A stretch of DNA of 64,000 bases from Methylobacter sp. KS41 (GCA_002862125.1 PHSP01000003.1:558001-622000), one strand, 5' to 3'; numbered from the stretch's first letter, positions 1 through 9,647 are shown. The notes: generated by a model not told the origin, from the letters alone. Made by a program: numbers and translations.

Positions 1-2
1 TA

Positions 3-1937
3 TTTAGTCAGGCCGATGCCGATCAATGTATTCGTTCGGTTGCGTTTCGGCGGGGATTAAATGTGATTTGGGCACATGAGCCAGCCGCCGGCAGTGCCTA
101 TACTGGCATCCATGCCGCTGGTCACGGCGTAGGCAAGACATCGCTCTGTTTACTAATGCGCTTTTGCCTTGGCGACAATGCCAAATCAGTTAATGAACTT
201 AGGGAAGAAGTCTGTGGCGAGTTTCCGCATGGCGGGGTTGGTATGGTGGTACACCTCGCAAATCAAACCTTCGCTGTTTTTCGTTTGTTTAATGCTTACA
301 AAGACGGTTTCGTTGCAAACGGCAGCAACATTGAATCTCTTTTTAACGATAACACAAGCCAGTCTTTTAAGGATTTCGAGACACAATTGGCGGAGGTATT
401 CTTATCCAGGATTCATCCCCGAATCATTCCTGAAACGGCACAAGTTATTGAATGGCGCCATATTCTTGCTTGGATGACCCGCGATCAAGGTTCACGGTTC
501 AAGTCATTTTTCGCATGGCGGGAGGGCGAAGGCACCGGTTTACAGCGATCACGGCAAGACCCGCCTATTATTATGCGTGCCGTGCTGGGCTTGATGGATC
601 AACAAGAATCCGGGTTATTAACAGACATACGCGCTCTTGAACGCAACCTGGAAACCGTTCAGCAAGATACTGAACGACTTCAACAGGAACCCGTACTGAT
701 ACGCCGTCGTATTGAGTCTGAGCTGAGAACCTGGTTAGAGCTGCCAGATGATCTGCCAATGCACTCTGATGATTTATTTAAGGAGTCCGTTGAAGATAAA
801 GTCAATGAGGCCAGGAAAATAGCTGAAACGCAGTTAAATGCAGCCGATACCGCGCTCGATAAGGCTAACGAGGCATTATTTAAACTTCGGGCAGAGCAGC
901 AAGAGTTGGGGCGACGCTATCAACAGGCTGATGATGAATACCAGTTGGCAAAGGCCGCCCATCTTAAGGATGAAGAGTCGGTCAAGAAAATTAACCAACA
1001 ACGCAGTAAACTTCAAGGACTGGTTGGCCCTTGTGAACATGGCAATATTTTGTTTAGCGAGTGTGCTTATATTAAGGACGAAATCCAAAAACTTCAGGCG
1101 ATCCACTTGAAAGATCACCGAGATCAAAGCACGCTCTCGCGTTCTGAAAAAGAATGGGCTGCCCGCGCTGTAGCGGCGTTGAAGTCTCGTGATGCACTTG
1201 AATATCCGCGTCAAAAATTAAACAACCAAGTGTCAGTAAAAGAGCAAGAATGCAGATCACTAAAGATTAAGCGAGATTCTGTCATGCTTACCGTTGACCG
1301 TGGTCGTCGTTTATTGGGTGAATTGGATAGATGGGAACGGTTATCCGGTTCAACCGAGGAGGCGGAAACAATTCGACAGTTGATTTCAAGACGGGAGGCG
1401 ATCTCTAGTGACATCGATAATAAACGTTTGCAAGTTCAGATGCTCAAACAGAAAAATTCTTATCGCAAAAAGATCTTGGCTGACATCATCAATACACTTA
1501 CTCGGGAACTTTTATCTGAAGAGGCATTTGGTAATTTTGAATTCCAGGATGAAAGCCGTCCTTTCCAATTGTCGGTTCGCGGTGGAGAAGCTTATCGGGT
1601 TCTGGAAGTCCTGCTTGGCGACTTGGTATGTTTGTTGGATTCAGTAAATTCCGGTAGTGCTTTTCCAGGCTTATTAGTCCATGACTGTCCCAGAGAAGCT
1701 GATATGAGCTCTGGTTTATACGAGAATTTTTTGCTTCTGGTGCAAAAGATAGAACAAGAAATCTTTGGCGGGGAGGCTCCATTCCAATACATCGTAACCA
1801 CTACGACGCCGCCACCAGCGTCAATTCAGTGTTCGCCTTACCTTCGGGTAACGCTTGATCCATGCACTGATGAGGGATTATTGTTTCGGCGGCGTTTTAA
1901 CATATCATTGCAAAGCGAATATCTTCAAGGGATATAG
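3..1937 (+). CDS. SMC/Rad50-like ATPase, 5' end outside window
   Basis: The frame is open from the left edge of the window, through the GTG at 63, so the true start lies upstream and this is a 3' partial gene. The residues just before the P-loop (RSVAFRRGLNVIWA) are typical of SMC-like ATPases. A Walker A motif (GHGVGKTS) follows at 147-170 if the frame is read from position 3 as codon 1. A long coiled-coil-rich middle with two spaced cysteines (GPCEHG...SECAY) follows. The C-terminal part has a D-loop-like stretch (LLVHDCPREAD) and a beta strand with threonines (YIVTTTT) as in ABC-type ATPases. Such proteins often serve as the ATPase of DNA-repair or phage-defence systems, for example ABC-three-component systems; the partner genes would lie upstream, so the system cannot be named. 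No gene overlaps it downstream. Confidence 0.75.
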   Translation, partial: FSQADADQCIRSVAFRRGLNVIWAHEPAAGSAYTGIHAAGHGVGKTSLCLLMRFCLGDNAKSVNELREEVCGEFPHGGVGMVVHLANQTFAVFRLFNAYKDGFVANGSNIESLFNDNTSQSFKDFETQLAEVFLSRIHPRIIPETAQVIEWRHILAWMTRDQGSRFKSFFAWREGEGTGLQRSRQDPPIIMRAVLGLMDQQESGLLTDIRALERNLETVQQDTERLQQEPVLIRRRIESELRTWLELPDDLPMHSDDLFKESVEDKVNEARKIAETQLNAADTALDKANEALFKLRAEQQELGRRYQQADDEYQLAKAAHLKDEESVKKINQQRSKLQGLVGPCEHGNILFSECAYIKDEIQKLQAIHLKDHRDQSTLSRSEKEWAARAVAALKSRDALEYPRQKLNNQVSVKEQECRSLKIKRDSVMLTVDRGRRLLGELDRWERLSGSTEEAETIRQLISRREAISSDIDNKRLQVQMLKQKNSYRKKILADIINTLTRELLSEEAFGNFEFQDESRPFQLSVRGGEAYRVLEVLLGDLVCLLDSVNSGSAFPGLLVHDCPREADMSSGLYENFLLLVQKIEQEIFGGEAPFQYIVTTTTPPPASIQCSPYLRVTLDPCTDEGLLFRRRFNISLQSEYLQGI

Positions 1938-2087
1938 GAAAAATTATGAACGTTGTAAATCTAACTTACGTCCTACCACATGTGATTCGTCTTGCTATTA
2001 TTTGCCCTGTTTTCGCTCATGAAAGGCAGCCGGACAGACCAAAAGATGTAGCAAGATTACCAATTTTAATTAGCTGAGGAATACCCC

Positions 2088-2330
2088 ATGAACCTGGCCG
2101 AAACCATTTATCAACACAGTCTCAACCTCCCTGAAACCGCCGCCCGTGAGGCATTGGATTTTATCGAATTTTTGGAACAACGTTACGCGCCGGTATCGAC
2201 CAACACAAAAAAGCTGAACGATACGGAAGCCTTTCTCGCTGCCATAGCAGGTGGTTTGAGTGAAGATTTTCCCGATGACATTAGCGATGACGATTTGGGT
2301 GTTGATGCCCTGCGCGAGGCATTGGACTGA
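2088..2330 (+). CDS. VapB-like antitoxin, DUF2281 type
   Basis: An 80-residue acidic protein with the start MNLAETIYQHSLNLPETAAR followed by EALDFIEFLEQRY, the usual opening of DUF2281-type antitoxins. The C-terminal half is strongly acidic (SEDFPDDISDDDLGVD), as expected for a part that wraps the toxin. A good Shine-Dalgarno (TGAGGAA) lies before the ATG. The stop codon overlaps the start of the PIN-domain toxin by one base (TGATG), so the two are translationally coupled. It should neutralise the toxin and repress its own promoter; the DNA-binding fold cannot be assigned by eye. Confidence 0.8.
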   Translation: MNLAETIYQHSLNLPETAAREALDFIEFLEQRYAPVSTNTKKLNDTEAFLAAIAGGLSEDFPDDISDDDLGVDALREALD

Positions 2331-2728
2331 TGATCTATTTGCTTGATACCAATGCGGCCATCGCCTTGCTGAAAGAGCATCCTCAGATGCTAAGTCATGT
2401 ACGCCGTGTTGGCCGATCCACATTGCGGGTCTGTGCGCCGGTTGAAGCTGAGCTATGGTTCGGCGTGGCCAAGAGCACTCGACAAGAACAGAATCGCGCC
2501 AGTTTGCTCACCTTGCTGGAATGGTTGCCAAGTTTACCTTTTGCAGGTCAAGCAACACAGCACTTTGGCGACATCCGGGCTCATTTGGCAAGCCAGGGCA
2601 CACCGATCGGTCCTTATGATTTGCAGATTGCCGCTATCGCTCTTTCCCACGATCTGACGGTTGTCACTCATAATACCCGCGAATTTGCCAGAGTGCCCGG
2701 TCTAAAACTGGAAGATTGGCTGTTGTGA
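2330..2728 (+). CDS. VapC-like PIN-domain ribonuclease toxin
   Basis: A 132-residue PIN-domain protein. The acidic metal-binding residues are in the expected places: Asp6 in LLDTN, Glu41 in the AELWFGV stretch, Asp97 in GPYDLQIAAIAL, and the terminal THNTREF motif. PIN toxins of this type (VapC/FitB) cut tRNA or rRNA when the antitoxin is lost. It is coupled to the DUF2281 antitoxin by a one-base overlap. The length is normal and all catalytic residues are present, so it looks active. Confidence 0.88.
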   Translation: MIYLLDTNAAIALLKEHPQMLSHVRRVGRSTLRVCAPVEAELWFGVAKSTRQEQNRASLLTLLEWLPSLPFAGQATQHFGDIRAHLASQGTPIGPYDLQIAAIALSHDLTVVTHNTREFARVPGLKLEDWLL

Positions 2729-2863
2729 GTATTGCTAAAAATGGTCCGTCAGGCATTTGAGTTTTGGGAATGTTCCACAGATATGGCAACATCAATAAAT
2801 TTTCGTATTGGCTGCGATTTTTGATTAAGCCTACAGCTTTTCTAACGTGAACTGCAAAGCTGG

Positions 2864-3631
2864 ATGAATATATTACAACGCACCTTGATAGAAAAAACCG
2901 GTCATGAGAATGGCTTTGAGAACATTCTTTCCGGTCTGGATGATTGGGTATTGCTTGGTTCAGCTCGACATCGCGCTCAAGCAGCTATTACGTTGGATGG
3001 TGACAAGTGGTTGCTTGAAGTCAGCTCGGCTGTTTCCAGCTTATTACCCGCAGAGTTAGTCCGTAGTTTCCCGTCAATACCGTTGCAAAATGACAAGTTT
3101 GTGTTGTCGACTATCGATGAATTGGCTAAATTGTTACGGAGAGCAGCGAAACTTGCTCAGGCGCTACCGAATCAAGCGGCTAGTGATTATGAATCTCAGG
3201 TTCAGGAAGAGCTGGCAAAATTCCCTGCCGATACCATTAAAGGTACAGAAGTTGAACGCATGGTACGTCAGAGAATTGGTCAGAATGCGTTCCGTAATGC
3301 AATGCTCGATTATTGGATCGGAGCCTGCGCGGTGACAGGTATTACAGTTTCGGAAGTACTTCGCGCTAGCCATGCCAAACCATGGGCGGATTGTGCAAAC
3401 GATGCCGAACGTCTGGATGTGTTTAATGGCTTTTTGCTCAGCGCCAATCTGGATGCGTTGTTTGACCGCTGTCTGATTACTTTTGATGACACGGGAAAGA
3501 TCATCATCTCTCCACGTTTAACCCAGCATCAACGGGATCTGCTTGGTTTGAAACCAAGCTTATGTTTGCGCTGGATTACCGATGAACATCTATTTTATCT
3601 TCAGTATCATCGGTCTTTGTTTTGTAATTGA
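2864..3631 (+). CDS. HNH endonuclease (HNH_2 type)
   Basis: A 255-residue protein with a C-terminal HNH nuclease domain of the PF13391 type: NAMLDYWIGACAVTG, then RASHAKPWADC with the catalytic-region His near residue 169, then NLDALFDRCLITFDDTG. The first 140 residues have no motif I can name. Proteins of this build are usually stand-alone or restriction-associated nucleases. It is transcribed in the same direction as the toxin-antitoxin pair with a 135-base gap that may hold its own promoter. Substrate and partner are unknown. Confidence 0.8.
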   Translation: MNILQRTLIEKTGHENGFENILSGLDDWVLLGSARHRAQAAITLDGDKWLLEVSSAVSSLLPAELVRSFPSIPLQNDKFVLSTIDELAKLLRRAAKLAQALPNQAASDYESQVQEELAKFPADTIKGTEVERMVRQRIGQNAFRNAMLDYWIGACAVTGITVSEVLRASHAKPWADCANDAERLDVFNGFLLSANLDALFDRCLITFDDTGKIIISPRLTQHQRDLLGLKPSLCLRWITDEHLFYLQYHRSLFCN

Positions 3632-4317
3632 CTGCCAAGCAGCAGAAATAAAACTGCACTGGAGTTGATACTGATTAAGGTGCCAAGCATTGATTCGCAC
3701 TTGCGTGTTCGGCAAAAATAGCCGTTGCCGCCAGTTGAAGTTTAAGAAGATTATGGATGTCTGAATTGGCTTTATTTGATTCAATGGTAACAGATTAGCA
3801 GGCATCATTATCAGTCAGATGTATTTATAATCGTCCTCCGGAGTTAAAAACAACTACCATTCCGGTTGAATAAACTGTTTCTGTGTTAACGGGCTCTATT
3901 GATTAATTCGGTTGTGGCGGATCTAGCGCAAATATTTATAAAGTTCAAAGCCATTCTTATCAGCGGAGCCAGTTTTCTGCTCCATTTGGACATTGCCCCA
4001 CTTTAAATCTAACCATCGGTTTTGCAACCGGTTAAACTAAACATTCTCTCTGATTTCGAAAACAATCGACACAACCCATCGCCGGCAATTCAAAAATTTT
4101 GAATATCTATATCATTTAATTGGTACTGCGATTACTCGATTACTCAATTAGATAAACGTTATAAGTTACTTACTCATCAACATGAGTTAACGACTACGTT
4201 AACGTAACCGTAACCGAGGCCGGATGCCGAGCGTAATCCGCATGTTTTCACCTGGTAAAACCAAGTTTCTTTTCTGTAAGTACCGCGACCCTAAATTACG
4301 CAGTCCCGTCTTTAATA
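3632..4317 (+). other. non-coding stretch
   Basis: No convincing gene on either strand. The part around 4130-4215 is rich in short TTAC and GTAAC repeats (TTACTCGATTACTCAATTAG, TTAACGTAACCGTAACC) that may mark an old junction between the HNH gene and the mobile block to the right. Open frames here lack ribosome binding sites and family signatures. Confidence 0.5.
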
Positions 4318-4349
4318 CCGTCTCCGTTAGGCATCCGCCAACGGAGCGG
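4318..4349 (+). promoter_or_regulatory. strong hairpin upstream of the zinc-ribbon protein
   Basis: CTCCGTT pairs with AACGGAG and GGC with GCC around an ATCC loop, and the stem continues with CCG/CGG. This gives 13 base pairs with two single-base bulges. It has no T-run after it, so it is more likely a structured leader of the gene at 4423 than a terminator. Confidence 0.5.
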
Positions 4350-4422
4350 TATATTTGCCGGTGCTCGCTCTTGAAAAAGTGTTACAGACAAACCCTTCAA
4401 ATCCAAAATGGAGTACCAATAA

Positions 4423-4722
4423 ATGATAATAAAATGTCCCAATTGCCAATCAAACCGGATTGTTACCAAAGATGTTGCCAAAAAAACCTGCGGCTTGTTA
4501 GGGTTAGTCGGCGGCGCGGCGAGCGGCACGACCCGAACTTTAAGCGGCGTAGCGCTGGGCGGAATCATCGGCATGATTGCCAGAGCCCTCCTGAATGCGC
4601 TGATAGATGGAGCGACGGCCGGTATAGCCGGCGCCAAACTGGGCGAAGTGATCGATGACAAGATTCTGGACAACTACCAATGCCTCGCCTGCGATTTCGA
4701 GTTTAGCCAAAAGACCGGATAA
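4423..4722 (+). CDS. small zinc-ribbon / glycine-zipper protein
   Basis: A 99-residue protein with one CPNC pair at the N-terminus and one CLAC pair near the C-terminus; together they can form one zinc ribbon. Between them lies a glycine- and alanine-rich segment (GLLGLVGGAASGTTR, GVALGGIIGMIARALLNALI) that looks like a glycine zipper or a membrane hairpin. Shine-Dalgarno GGAG precedes the ATG. Similar small proteins are found as uncharacterised ORFs in proteobacterial genomes and plasmids. No function is known to me. It sits directly upstream of the recT leader. Confidence 0.6.
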   Translation: MIIKCPNCQSNRIVTKDVAKKTCGLLGLVGGAASGTTRTLSGVALGGIIGMIARALLNALIDGATAGIAGAKLGEVIDDKILDNYQCLACDFEFSQKTG

Positions 4723-4866
4723 CTCGTTACGGTCAGCAAAATCCAGGCAACTGTATACTGTTGCTAAAGTCAGATCTTTTCTCTGTCGTCCAGCTAGCTA
4801 GCAAGTTTGCTACTGCCATTTTGCTGTTTCAGCTGTTCGTTGCAACGGTATTTTTTAACCCCTTGG

Positions 4867-4897
4867 GGACGTCATCCCCACTGGGATCATGACGTCC
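4867..4897 (+). promoter_or_regulatory. structured leader of recT
   Basis: GGACGTCAT (4867-4875) pairs perfectly with ATGACGTCC (4889-4897) and encloses CCCC-ACT-GGG. A short T-run (CTCTTTTTCT) follows, then AAAGGAG and the recT start. The same layout, a 9-bp outer stem with varying sequence around a C-run/G-run inner hairpin, is seen before the AAA, DUF3150 and VWA genes. It could be an attenuator or a protein-binding leader. Confidence 0.55.
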
Positions 4898-5074
4898 TCT
4901 TTTTCTAAAGGAGAACCGTAATGGCCCAATCCTCTAAAAATAATACCCCTCCCAAAACCCGTAATCTCCCCATGCCGGTTGAGGCCAAACAACTTTATGA
5001 AATCTCCGAGCAATCCTGGAAAGTGTTGACGGAAGTCACCTTTCCCTCTGCCAAAACCCCGGAAGCCATCCTAA

Positions 5075-7183
5075 CCCATCTTTGTCACTTAAACTGACAA
5101 TTACTCATAATTTCAATAAGTTGAAATTTTTATTTTTTCTCAGTTGGCACTACAGATTTTTTATTATCAATAATTGTCTTGCGTTTACCTATCGGATCGG
5201 GTTTGATGCTCAAGGCAGCATATATTCGTTTTTGCCGCGCTTCCGCTTGGGTTGTTGTCCGCAGGTGAATAGTTTTATTATCATCTGTCGGCAAGGTAAT
5301 CGTGAGGCGTTGTTGGGTTGACATGATATTGCGAATGCTCTCCCAGCTTAACTGGATGCCCTGCTGTTTGAGTTGATAGCGCAGAGTATGTACCAGATGG
5401 TAAGCCAGTAAGGTTATGAACAAGTGGCCGGTGACGCGATCTTCTTTATGGTGGTACACCGGACGTAAACCGAGGTCGGTTTTCAAGCTTCTAAAGGTGG
5501 CTTCGATCTCGGTTAGCATGATATAGGTCGTCCACAAGTGTTCTTCTGACCAGTCCGGAATATTAGTTCTTAGACAGTAAACACCGCAATGCTGATCTTT
5601 TTGTTCACTTTTGGGTTCACGCTTCCATTCAATACGGATGGCGTTGTTTTTTTCGTCGTCAGCAATAACCTCAATGCGGTAATCTTGCGCGACGCGGCTG
5701 TTTTTTTCGCGTAGTCGACCAATGCGTTCGAGTATTTTTGCGTAGTTTTTGATGGTGCCTTTTTTGTCCAAGCCGACATTGAGCTTGTCGAGTGCCTCTT
5801 CCAGACGAACGTGGAAGCGGTTGCGGATGGCCTGTTCTTTTTTGGCTTTTTGATCCGAATAACAATAGAGCCGGGTTTCCTTGGTTTCTGCATCGATTGT
5901 GCGGTAAACACTGACGGTGTTCTGTTCGGTTTCCCGAACCAGGACGGCATTGTCCTGGTCTCTGGGATCTTGTACGTAGCGTTCCCGGCTAACCACCAAG
6001 TAAAGATAACCGCGTTCGCTTAACCAAGCGATGTTTTCAGCACAGGCAATGCCTGCATCCATGATAATCACCGGTTTCTCATCGGGTAATGGATTCTTCC
6101 CCTGCAACCCGTCCAGCATCAGCGACAACGTGGCGGGTTCGCTGGCGTTACCTGGAAATACCTGGCTGCTGAGCGGGAAGCCATTGCCATCCAGAACCAG
6201 GCCTAAGGTCACCAAGGGGCAATCACTGCGCTTTTCTTTGGAGCGACCGAACTGGGCCTTGGGGTTTTGGGCGCACTGGCCTTCAAAATAGGTGTTGGTC
6301 AAATCGTACAACACGATGCTCCGATTCAAATCGAACAAGGTTTGCTCCTGAGCACCAAGAAACGTTTCCAGCGCAGGCTGGTGTTGAAGCAATCTATCAC
6401 TGATCTTATACAAGCGCGTCAAACTGATGTTGCCAAAGTCATAATCAAGCAGTTCACCCAGGCCGGTGCGCGATTGCAGCCAGTCATGGGTCTGCAATTC
6501 GCTGCCGGGTGAAACCATGCGGCCTATAATGCTGCCCAGTGCCGCCGCGGAATCGATTTTATTAAAACCCAGTGCAGCAAGCTTCTGATCGAGTTGCAAT
6601 TGCATGACGGCATACATTGCCAGCGTTTCCACGCCGATGCTGCGGGCTTGGGCGGCTTCGACATGATTAATGTCGACGCTATGATAATCCTGCTCGGGTG
6701 TAGCGCTAGCTATCGGTTGTGCCAGTTTAGCGATGATCAGGGTGCTATAGCGCTCAGCTGCGGCCTCCAGAAGCTGACCTACATCATCCGCTAAAGCAAA
6801 CAACTCCGCTTGGTGCGGTGCCAAACCTTGCAAAAACTGTTCAATTCTGGCCGTTAGCAACGGCCAATGCGGCGGCTCAATAGCAAAGTCTTTGCCTAGA
6901 TTGAGTAGCGTGCGTTGCTTGACTTGCGTTCCCACACGAAAGGATTCAACGATCCGATAGGTATAGGAGTCTTTGCCATGATCCGCTGTTTTGGTTTTTG
7001 TTCTTCGAATATACATGCGCCCAGACTAAACGTAAATCTGGAATAAATCAAGGTTAGCCATGAAATGGATGGCACTACCGAAAGATCGTAAAAAACACGA
7101 TTGATTTTAAAGGGATTTTTTTAGAAAAAAACGGGGGCGACTAAAAATCAATAACTTAGAAGTCAAAGGGCGACGAAGATGGG
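5075..7183 (-). mobile_element. IS1634-family insertion sequence
   Basis: The element is 2109 bp. Its ends are imperfect inverted repeats: CCCATCTTTGTC at the left and the complement of CCCATCTTCGTC at the right (11 of 12 match). It is bounded by a CTAA direct repeat (5071-5074 and 7184-7187). The family usually makes 5-6 bp duplications, so the exact edge could be off by a base or two, but the recT frame is restored exactly with these limits. It carries one transposase on the minus strand. Confidence 0.85.
5130..7016 (-). CDS. IS1634-family transposase
   Basis: A 628-residue DDE transposase starting MYIRRTKTKTADHGKDSYTY, a typical IS1634/IS1549 opening. DDE-domain landmarks are present: VLYDLTNTYFEG, VIIMDAGIACAENIAWL and, near the C-terminus, EATFRSLKTDLGLRPVYHHK followed by GHLFITLLAYHL. 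The length is normal for the family and no frameshift is seen, so it is probably active. It is encoded opposite to the disrupted recT gene. Confidence 0.93.
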   Translation of the reverse strand: MYIRRTKTKTADHGKDSYTYRIVESFRVGTQVKQRTLLNLGKDFAIEPPHWPLLTARIEQFLQGLAPHQAELFALADDVGQLLEAAAERYSTLIIAKLAQPIASATPEQDYHSVDINHVEAAQARSIGVETLAMYAVMQLQLDQKLAALGFNKIDSAAALGSIIGRMVSPGSELQTHDWLQSRTGLGELLDYDFGNISLTRLYKISDRLLQHQPALETFLGAQEQTLFDLNRSIVLYDLTNTYFEGQCAQNPKAQFGRSKEKRSDCPLVTLGLVLDGNGFPLSSQVFPGNASEPATLSLMLDGLQGKNPLPDEKPVIIMDAGIACAENIAWLSERGYLYLVVSRERYVQDPRDQDNAVLVRETEQNTVSVYRTIDAETKETRLYCYSDQKAKKEQAIRNRFHVRLEEALDKLNVGLDKKGTIKNYAKILERIGRLREKNSRVAQDYRIEVIADDEKNNAIRIEWKREPKSEQKDQHCGVYCLRTNIPDWSEEHLWTTYIMLTEIEATFRSLKTDLGLRPVYHHKEDRVTGHLFITLLAYHLVHTLRYQLKQQGIQLSWESIRNIMSTQQRLTITLPTDDNKTIHLRTTTQAEARQKRIYAALSIKPDPIGKRKTIIDNKKSVVPTEKK

Positions 7184-8177
7184 CTAATGGCCCTGGATTA
7201 TTGCCGCACCCGGAAGCTGGACATCTTTAAAAAGCCGGTGCATGTGGTACCGATGTGGAGCGCTGCGCTGGGCCGTAGTGTCGAAACCGTCTGGCCGTCC
7301 ATCATGGAAATCCAGACCACGGCTTCCCGTACCGGTCTCTGGGCGGGCATGGACAGACCGGTCTGGGGCCCTGACAAGACCCTGACCTTTAACGGCCGCT
7401 ATAAGGATGAACACGAGCAGTGGCAGGAAACGGCCGTGCAAGTGACCTTTCCGGAATGGGTGGCGGTCACCGTTTACCGGCTGGTCAATGGCCGCCGCTG
7501 TGCGTTTACCGAGGAAGTGTACTGGCTGGAAGCCTATAGCACGGCGGGCGGTAAATACTCGCAAATCCCCACCGCGATGTGGATCAAGCGTCCGAAAGGC
7601 CAATTGGCCAAGTGCGGCAAGGCCGCCTCCTTACGAGCAGCGTTTCCGGAAGAATGCGGTTATGCCGCTGAGGAGATGGCGGACAAGAGCCTTGATGATT
7701 TAACTGACGCCACGGTGATCAACGGTCAATCGACCCGGATCGAAACGGGATCGGGTTTAAACGACGCAACGCAATGCATCGATCTGTCAATGATCAGTCC
7801 CAAGGTGCAAAACGCCGTAACGGAACTGGTCCGACGCACGGCCATGGCCGGTGCCTGGCAAGCGGCTTACGACTACGCCAATAACAAGTTCTCGGGACTG
7901 GAGTTAACCTTCGCCCTTGCCGAACTGGATAAGGCCAAGACCGCAGCCAATCAGGCTCAGCCGCAGGTGGACACGGTGCTCCCACCCTTGACAGCGGCCG
8001 GGGACGCCTTGCAGCAAGCTCGGGAGACCTTGGCTGCAGCGGGGAATTAACCGGGATCCTTACAATTTAAGAAACCCTGCCGGTGTTGCCGGTAGACTTT
8101 TCAACCCTGCCAGGGCGTTATGTTTCGCCCTTGGGGTGATTGTCATCACGCGCTGTTTTGATTTAAGGAGACGTGTC

Positions 8178-8510
8178 ATGGATACCCTCGAGCAAACCTT
8201 TACCCTTAGCCCCGGTTGGACCGACTGGCGGCGCTACCACTCACCGACCGTGCTGCGCCGGCAAGGCCGTGGTTTTCTGGAACGGCTCTGGAAACCCGAG
8301 CAGCACAATCAGGAACAGCACCCCCTGTCCAGGCCGGAACTGGAGCTACTGGTCGAAAGCTATGGCGGTGTCTGTCTGGATTCAGCTGGTCAGACAGTGC
8401 TGGTTTTTACCGATTATCACTGGGCCAGACGATGTGAAACTCAACTCATCAAACGCGGACTTTCGGCACAACGCTGGGGTTGCCACATTCAACTGCAAGA
8501 GCCGGCGTGA
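8178..8510 (+). CDS. hypothetical protein, coupled to exonuclease gene
   Basis: A 110-residue protein starting at the ATG with AAGGAG eight bases upstream; a longer upstream frame exists but has no good start. The sequence begins MDTLEQTFTLSPGWTDWRRY and ends VQLQEPA-like, with no motif I recognise. Its stop overlaps the start of the YqaJ exonuclease gene by one base (TGATG), which implies translational coupling and a shared role in recombination. Upstream (8103-8160) there are two short hairpins, AGGGCG/CGCCCT and GTGAT/ATCAC. Confidence 0.65.
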   Translation: MDTLEQTFTLSPGWTDWRRYHSPTVLRRQGRGFLERLWKPEQHNQEQHPLSRPELELLVESYGGVCLDSAGQTVLVFTDYHWARRCETQLIKRGLSAQRWGCHIQLQEPA

Positions 8511-9511
8511 TGAAAGTCGTCGATGTCTCGCAGCGCTCACCGGCATGGCGGTTATGGCGAGCACAAGGCGTCAGTGCCAGCGAGGCGGCCATCATCATGA
8601 ACCGCTCTCCGTACAAGACGCCTTGGCGGCTATGGGCGGAAAAGACCGGTTTGGTGCTGGAACAACCTTTGGACAATAATCCCCTGATCCGCGCCGGCAT
8701 TCAACAGGAACCCGCCGCCTTGCAACACTTTGAGGAACAGCACGACGTTCTATTGCTGCCGATCTGTGGGGAATCCGATCAGTATCCTTTGCTGCGGGCC
8801 TCGTTTGATGGCTTGCCGGAAAGCAATGAACCTGTGGAAATCAAGTGTCCCCATGAAGCCACTTTTCTGGATGTGTTGTTAAACCGGGAACAGTCGATTG
8901 CCTATCAACTGTACTGGTGTCAGGTGCAACAGCAATTGCTGGTGGCCGAGGCACAGCGCGGTTCCTTGTGCTTTTATCACCAGGGGCAAACCGTGGCGTT
9001 TGCGATTGCCCGTGATGAGGCCTTTCTCACGCAACTCATCGCCACCGCCATGGAGTTCTGGTCAGCGGTAACATCGGGCAAAGAGCCGAAAAAAGATCCG
9101 CAGCGGGATCTGTTTTTGCCCCAGGGCCCCACCGAACTGCAATGGCAACAACTGGCGGCTGATTACCGGCATAACGCCTTGCAAATGGAGGATTTGAAAG
9201 GTCAGCTTAAAGCGTTGGCTGCGCAGCAAGATGATCTCGAACAGCGTTTTGTTGGCCTGATGGGAGATTATCTGGCGGCCGAGCATTCGGGGGTGCGGGT
9301 CAATCGCTTTCAAATGCAAGGTCCTATCGATTACAAAGCCGCTTGTCAGACGTTATGGCCGGATGTTCCGGAAACTGCGCTGGCCAGCTTCCGTAAAAAA
9401 TCCAGTGAGCGCGTGCGCATAACCTGCCGGGATGATACCGGCAAACTCGCACAAGTGCCTTTCGATGCGGCGATGTTGAAAGACCTGGCCGGCTGCGACT
9501 TTTGGTTTTAG
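8510..9511 (+). CDS. YqaJ-type lambda-like exonuclease
   Basis: A 333-residue protein; the ATG at 8510 is preferred because it overlaps the previous stop. The YqaJ recombinase-exonuclease signature is present: SQRSPAWRLWRAQGVSASEA, NRSPYKTPWRLWAEKTG, the metal-binding Asp in RASFDGLP and the EIKCP motif near residue 115, followed by AYQLYWCQVQQQLL. The enzyme digests one strand of duplex DNA to give single strands for the Bet/RecT protein, so the two act as a phage-Red-like pair. About 130 C-terminal residues form a coiled, glutamine-rich part. With recT interrupted the pair is probably not functional unless a second annealing protein exists. Confidence 0.87.
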   Translation: MKVVDVSQRSPAWRLWRAQGVSASEAAIIMNRSPYKTPWRLWAEKTGLVLEQPLDNNPLIRAGIQQEPAALQHFEEQHDVLLLPICGESDQYPLLRASFDGLPESNEPVEIKCPHEATFLDVLLNREQSIAYQLYWCQVQQQLLVAEAQRGSLCFYHQGQTVAFAIARDEAFLTQLIATAMEFWSAVTSGKEPKKDPQRDLFLPQGPTELQWQQLAADYRHNALQMEDLKGQLKALAAQQDDLEQRFVGLMGDYLAAEHSGVRVNRFQMQGPIDYKAACQTLWPDVPETALASFRKKSSERVRITCRDDTGKLAQVPFDAAMLKDLAGCDFWF

Positions 9512-9613
9512 CTGCTTTCCCCGCTTTCCGGATTTTCTGCATTTTTACTTTCCTGCTTTCCTGCTTTTCCCGTTTTTAACCACTTTTAACCGTTATTTTT
9601 CACTACCCGGAAG

Positions 9614-9647
9614 GGACGCGCTATTCCCTCTCGGGGAGTGGTGCGCC
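9614..9647 (+). promoter_or_regulatory. structured leader of AAA ATPase gene
   Basis: GG-CGCGCTA (9614-9623, one bulged A) pairs with TGGTGCGCC (9639-9647) in nine pairs including G-U pairs, around a CCC-TCTC-GGG hairpin. It matches the layout of the recT, DUF3150 and VWA leaders while the stem sequence differs, so it looks like conserved structure. Confidence 0.5.

Larger units (their letters stand above)
4921..8050 (+). pseudogene. bet: RecT/Bet single-strand annealing protein, split by an IS
   Basis: The 5' part (4921-5074) encodes MAQSSKNNTPPK...AKTPEAIL and the 3' part (7188-8050) MALDYCRTRKLDIFKK... onwards. Removing the insertion and one copy of the CTAA duplication gives a continuous 338-residue frame through the join (PEAILMALDYC). 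The family signature is clear: YCRTRKLDIFKKPVHVVPMW and VWPSIMEIQTTASRTG are typical Bet/RecT annealing-protein motifs. These proteins anneal complementary single strands produced by a partner exonuclease, which is encoded three genes downstream in relative order (YqaJ, 8510). The 3' piece could still be translated from the ATG at 7187, but it would lack the first 51 residues. A structured leader and a strong Shine-Dalgarno precede the start. Confidence 0.88.

Noticed and set aside
4224-4658. Frame of 144 residues overlapping the zinc-ribbon gene
   Set aside because: Overlaps a better frame with CxxC pairs and a proper ribosome site; sequence looks random (Arg/Cys/Ser-rich).
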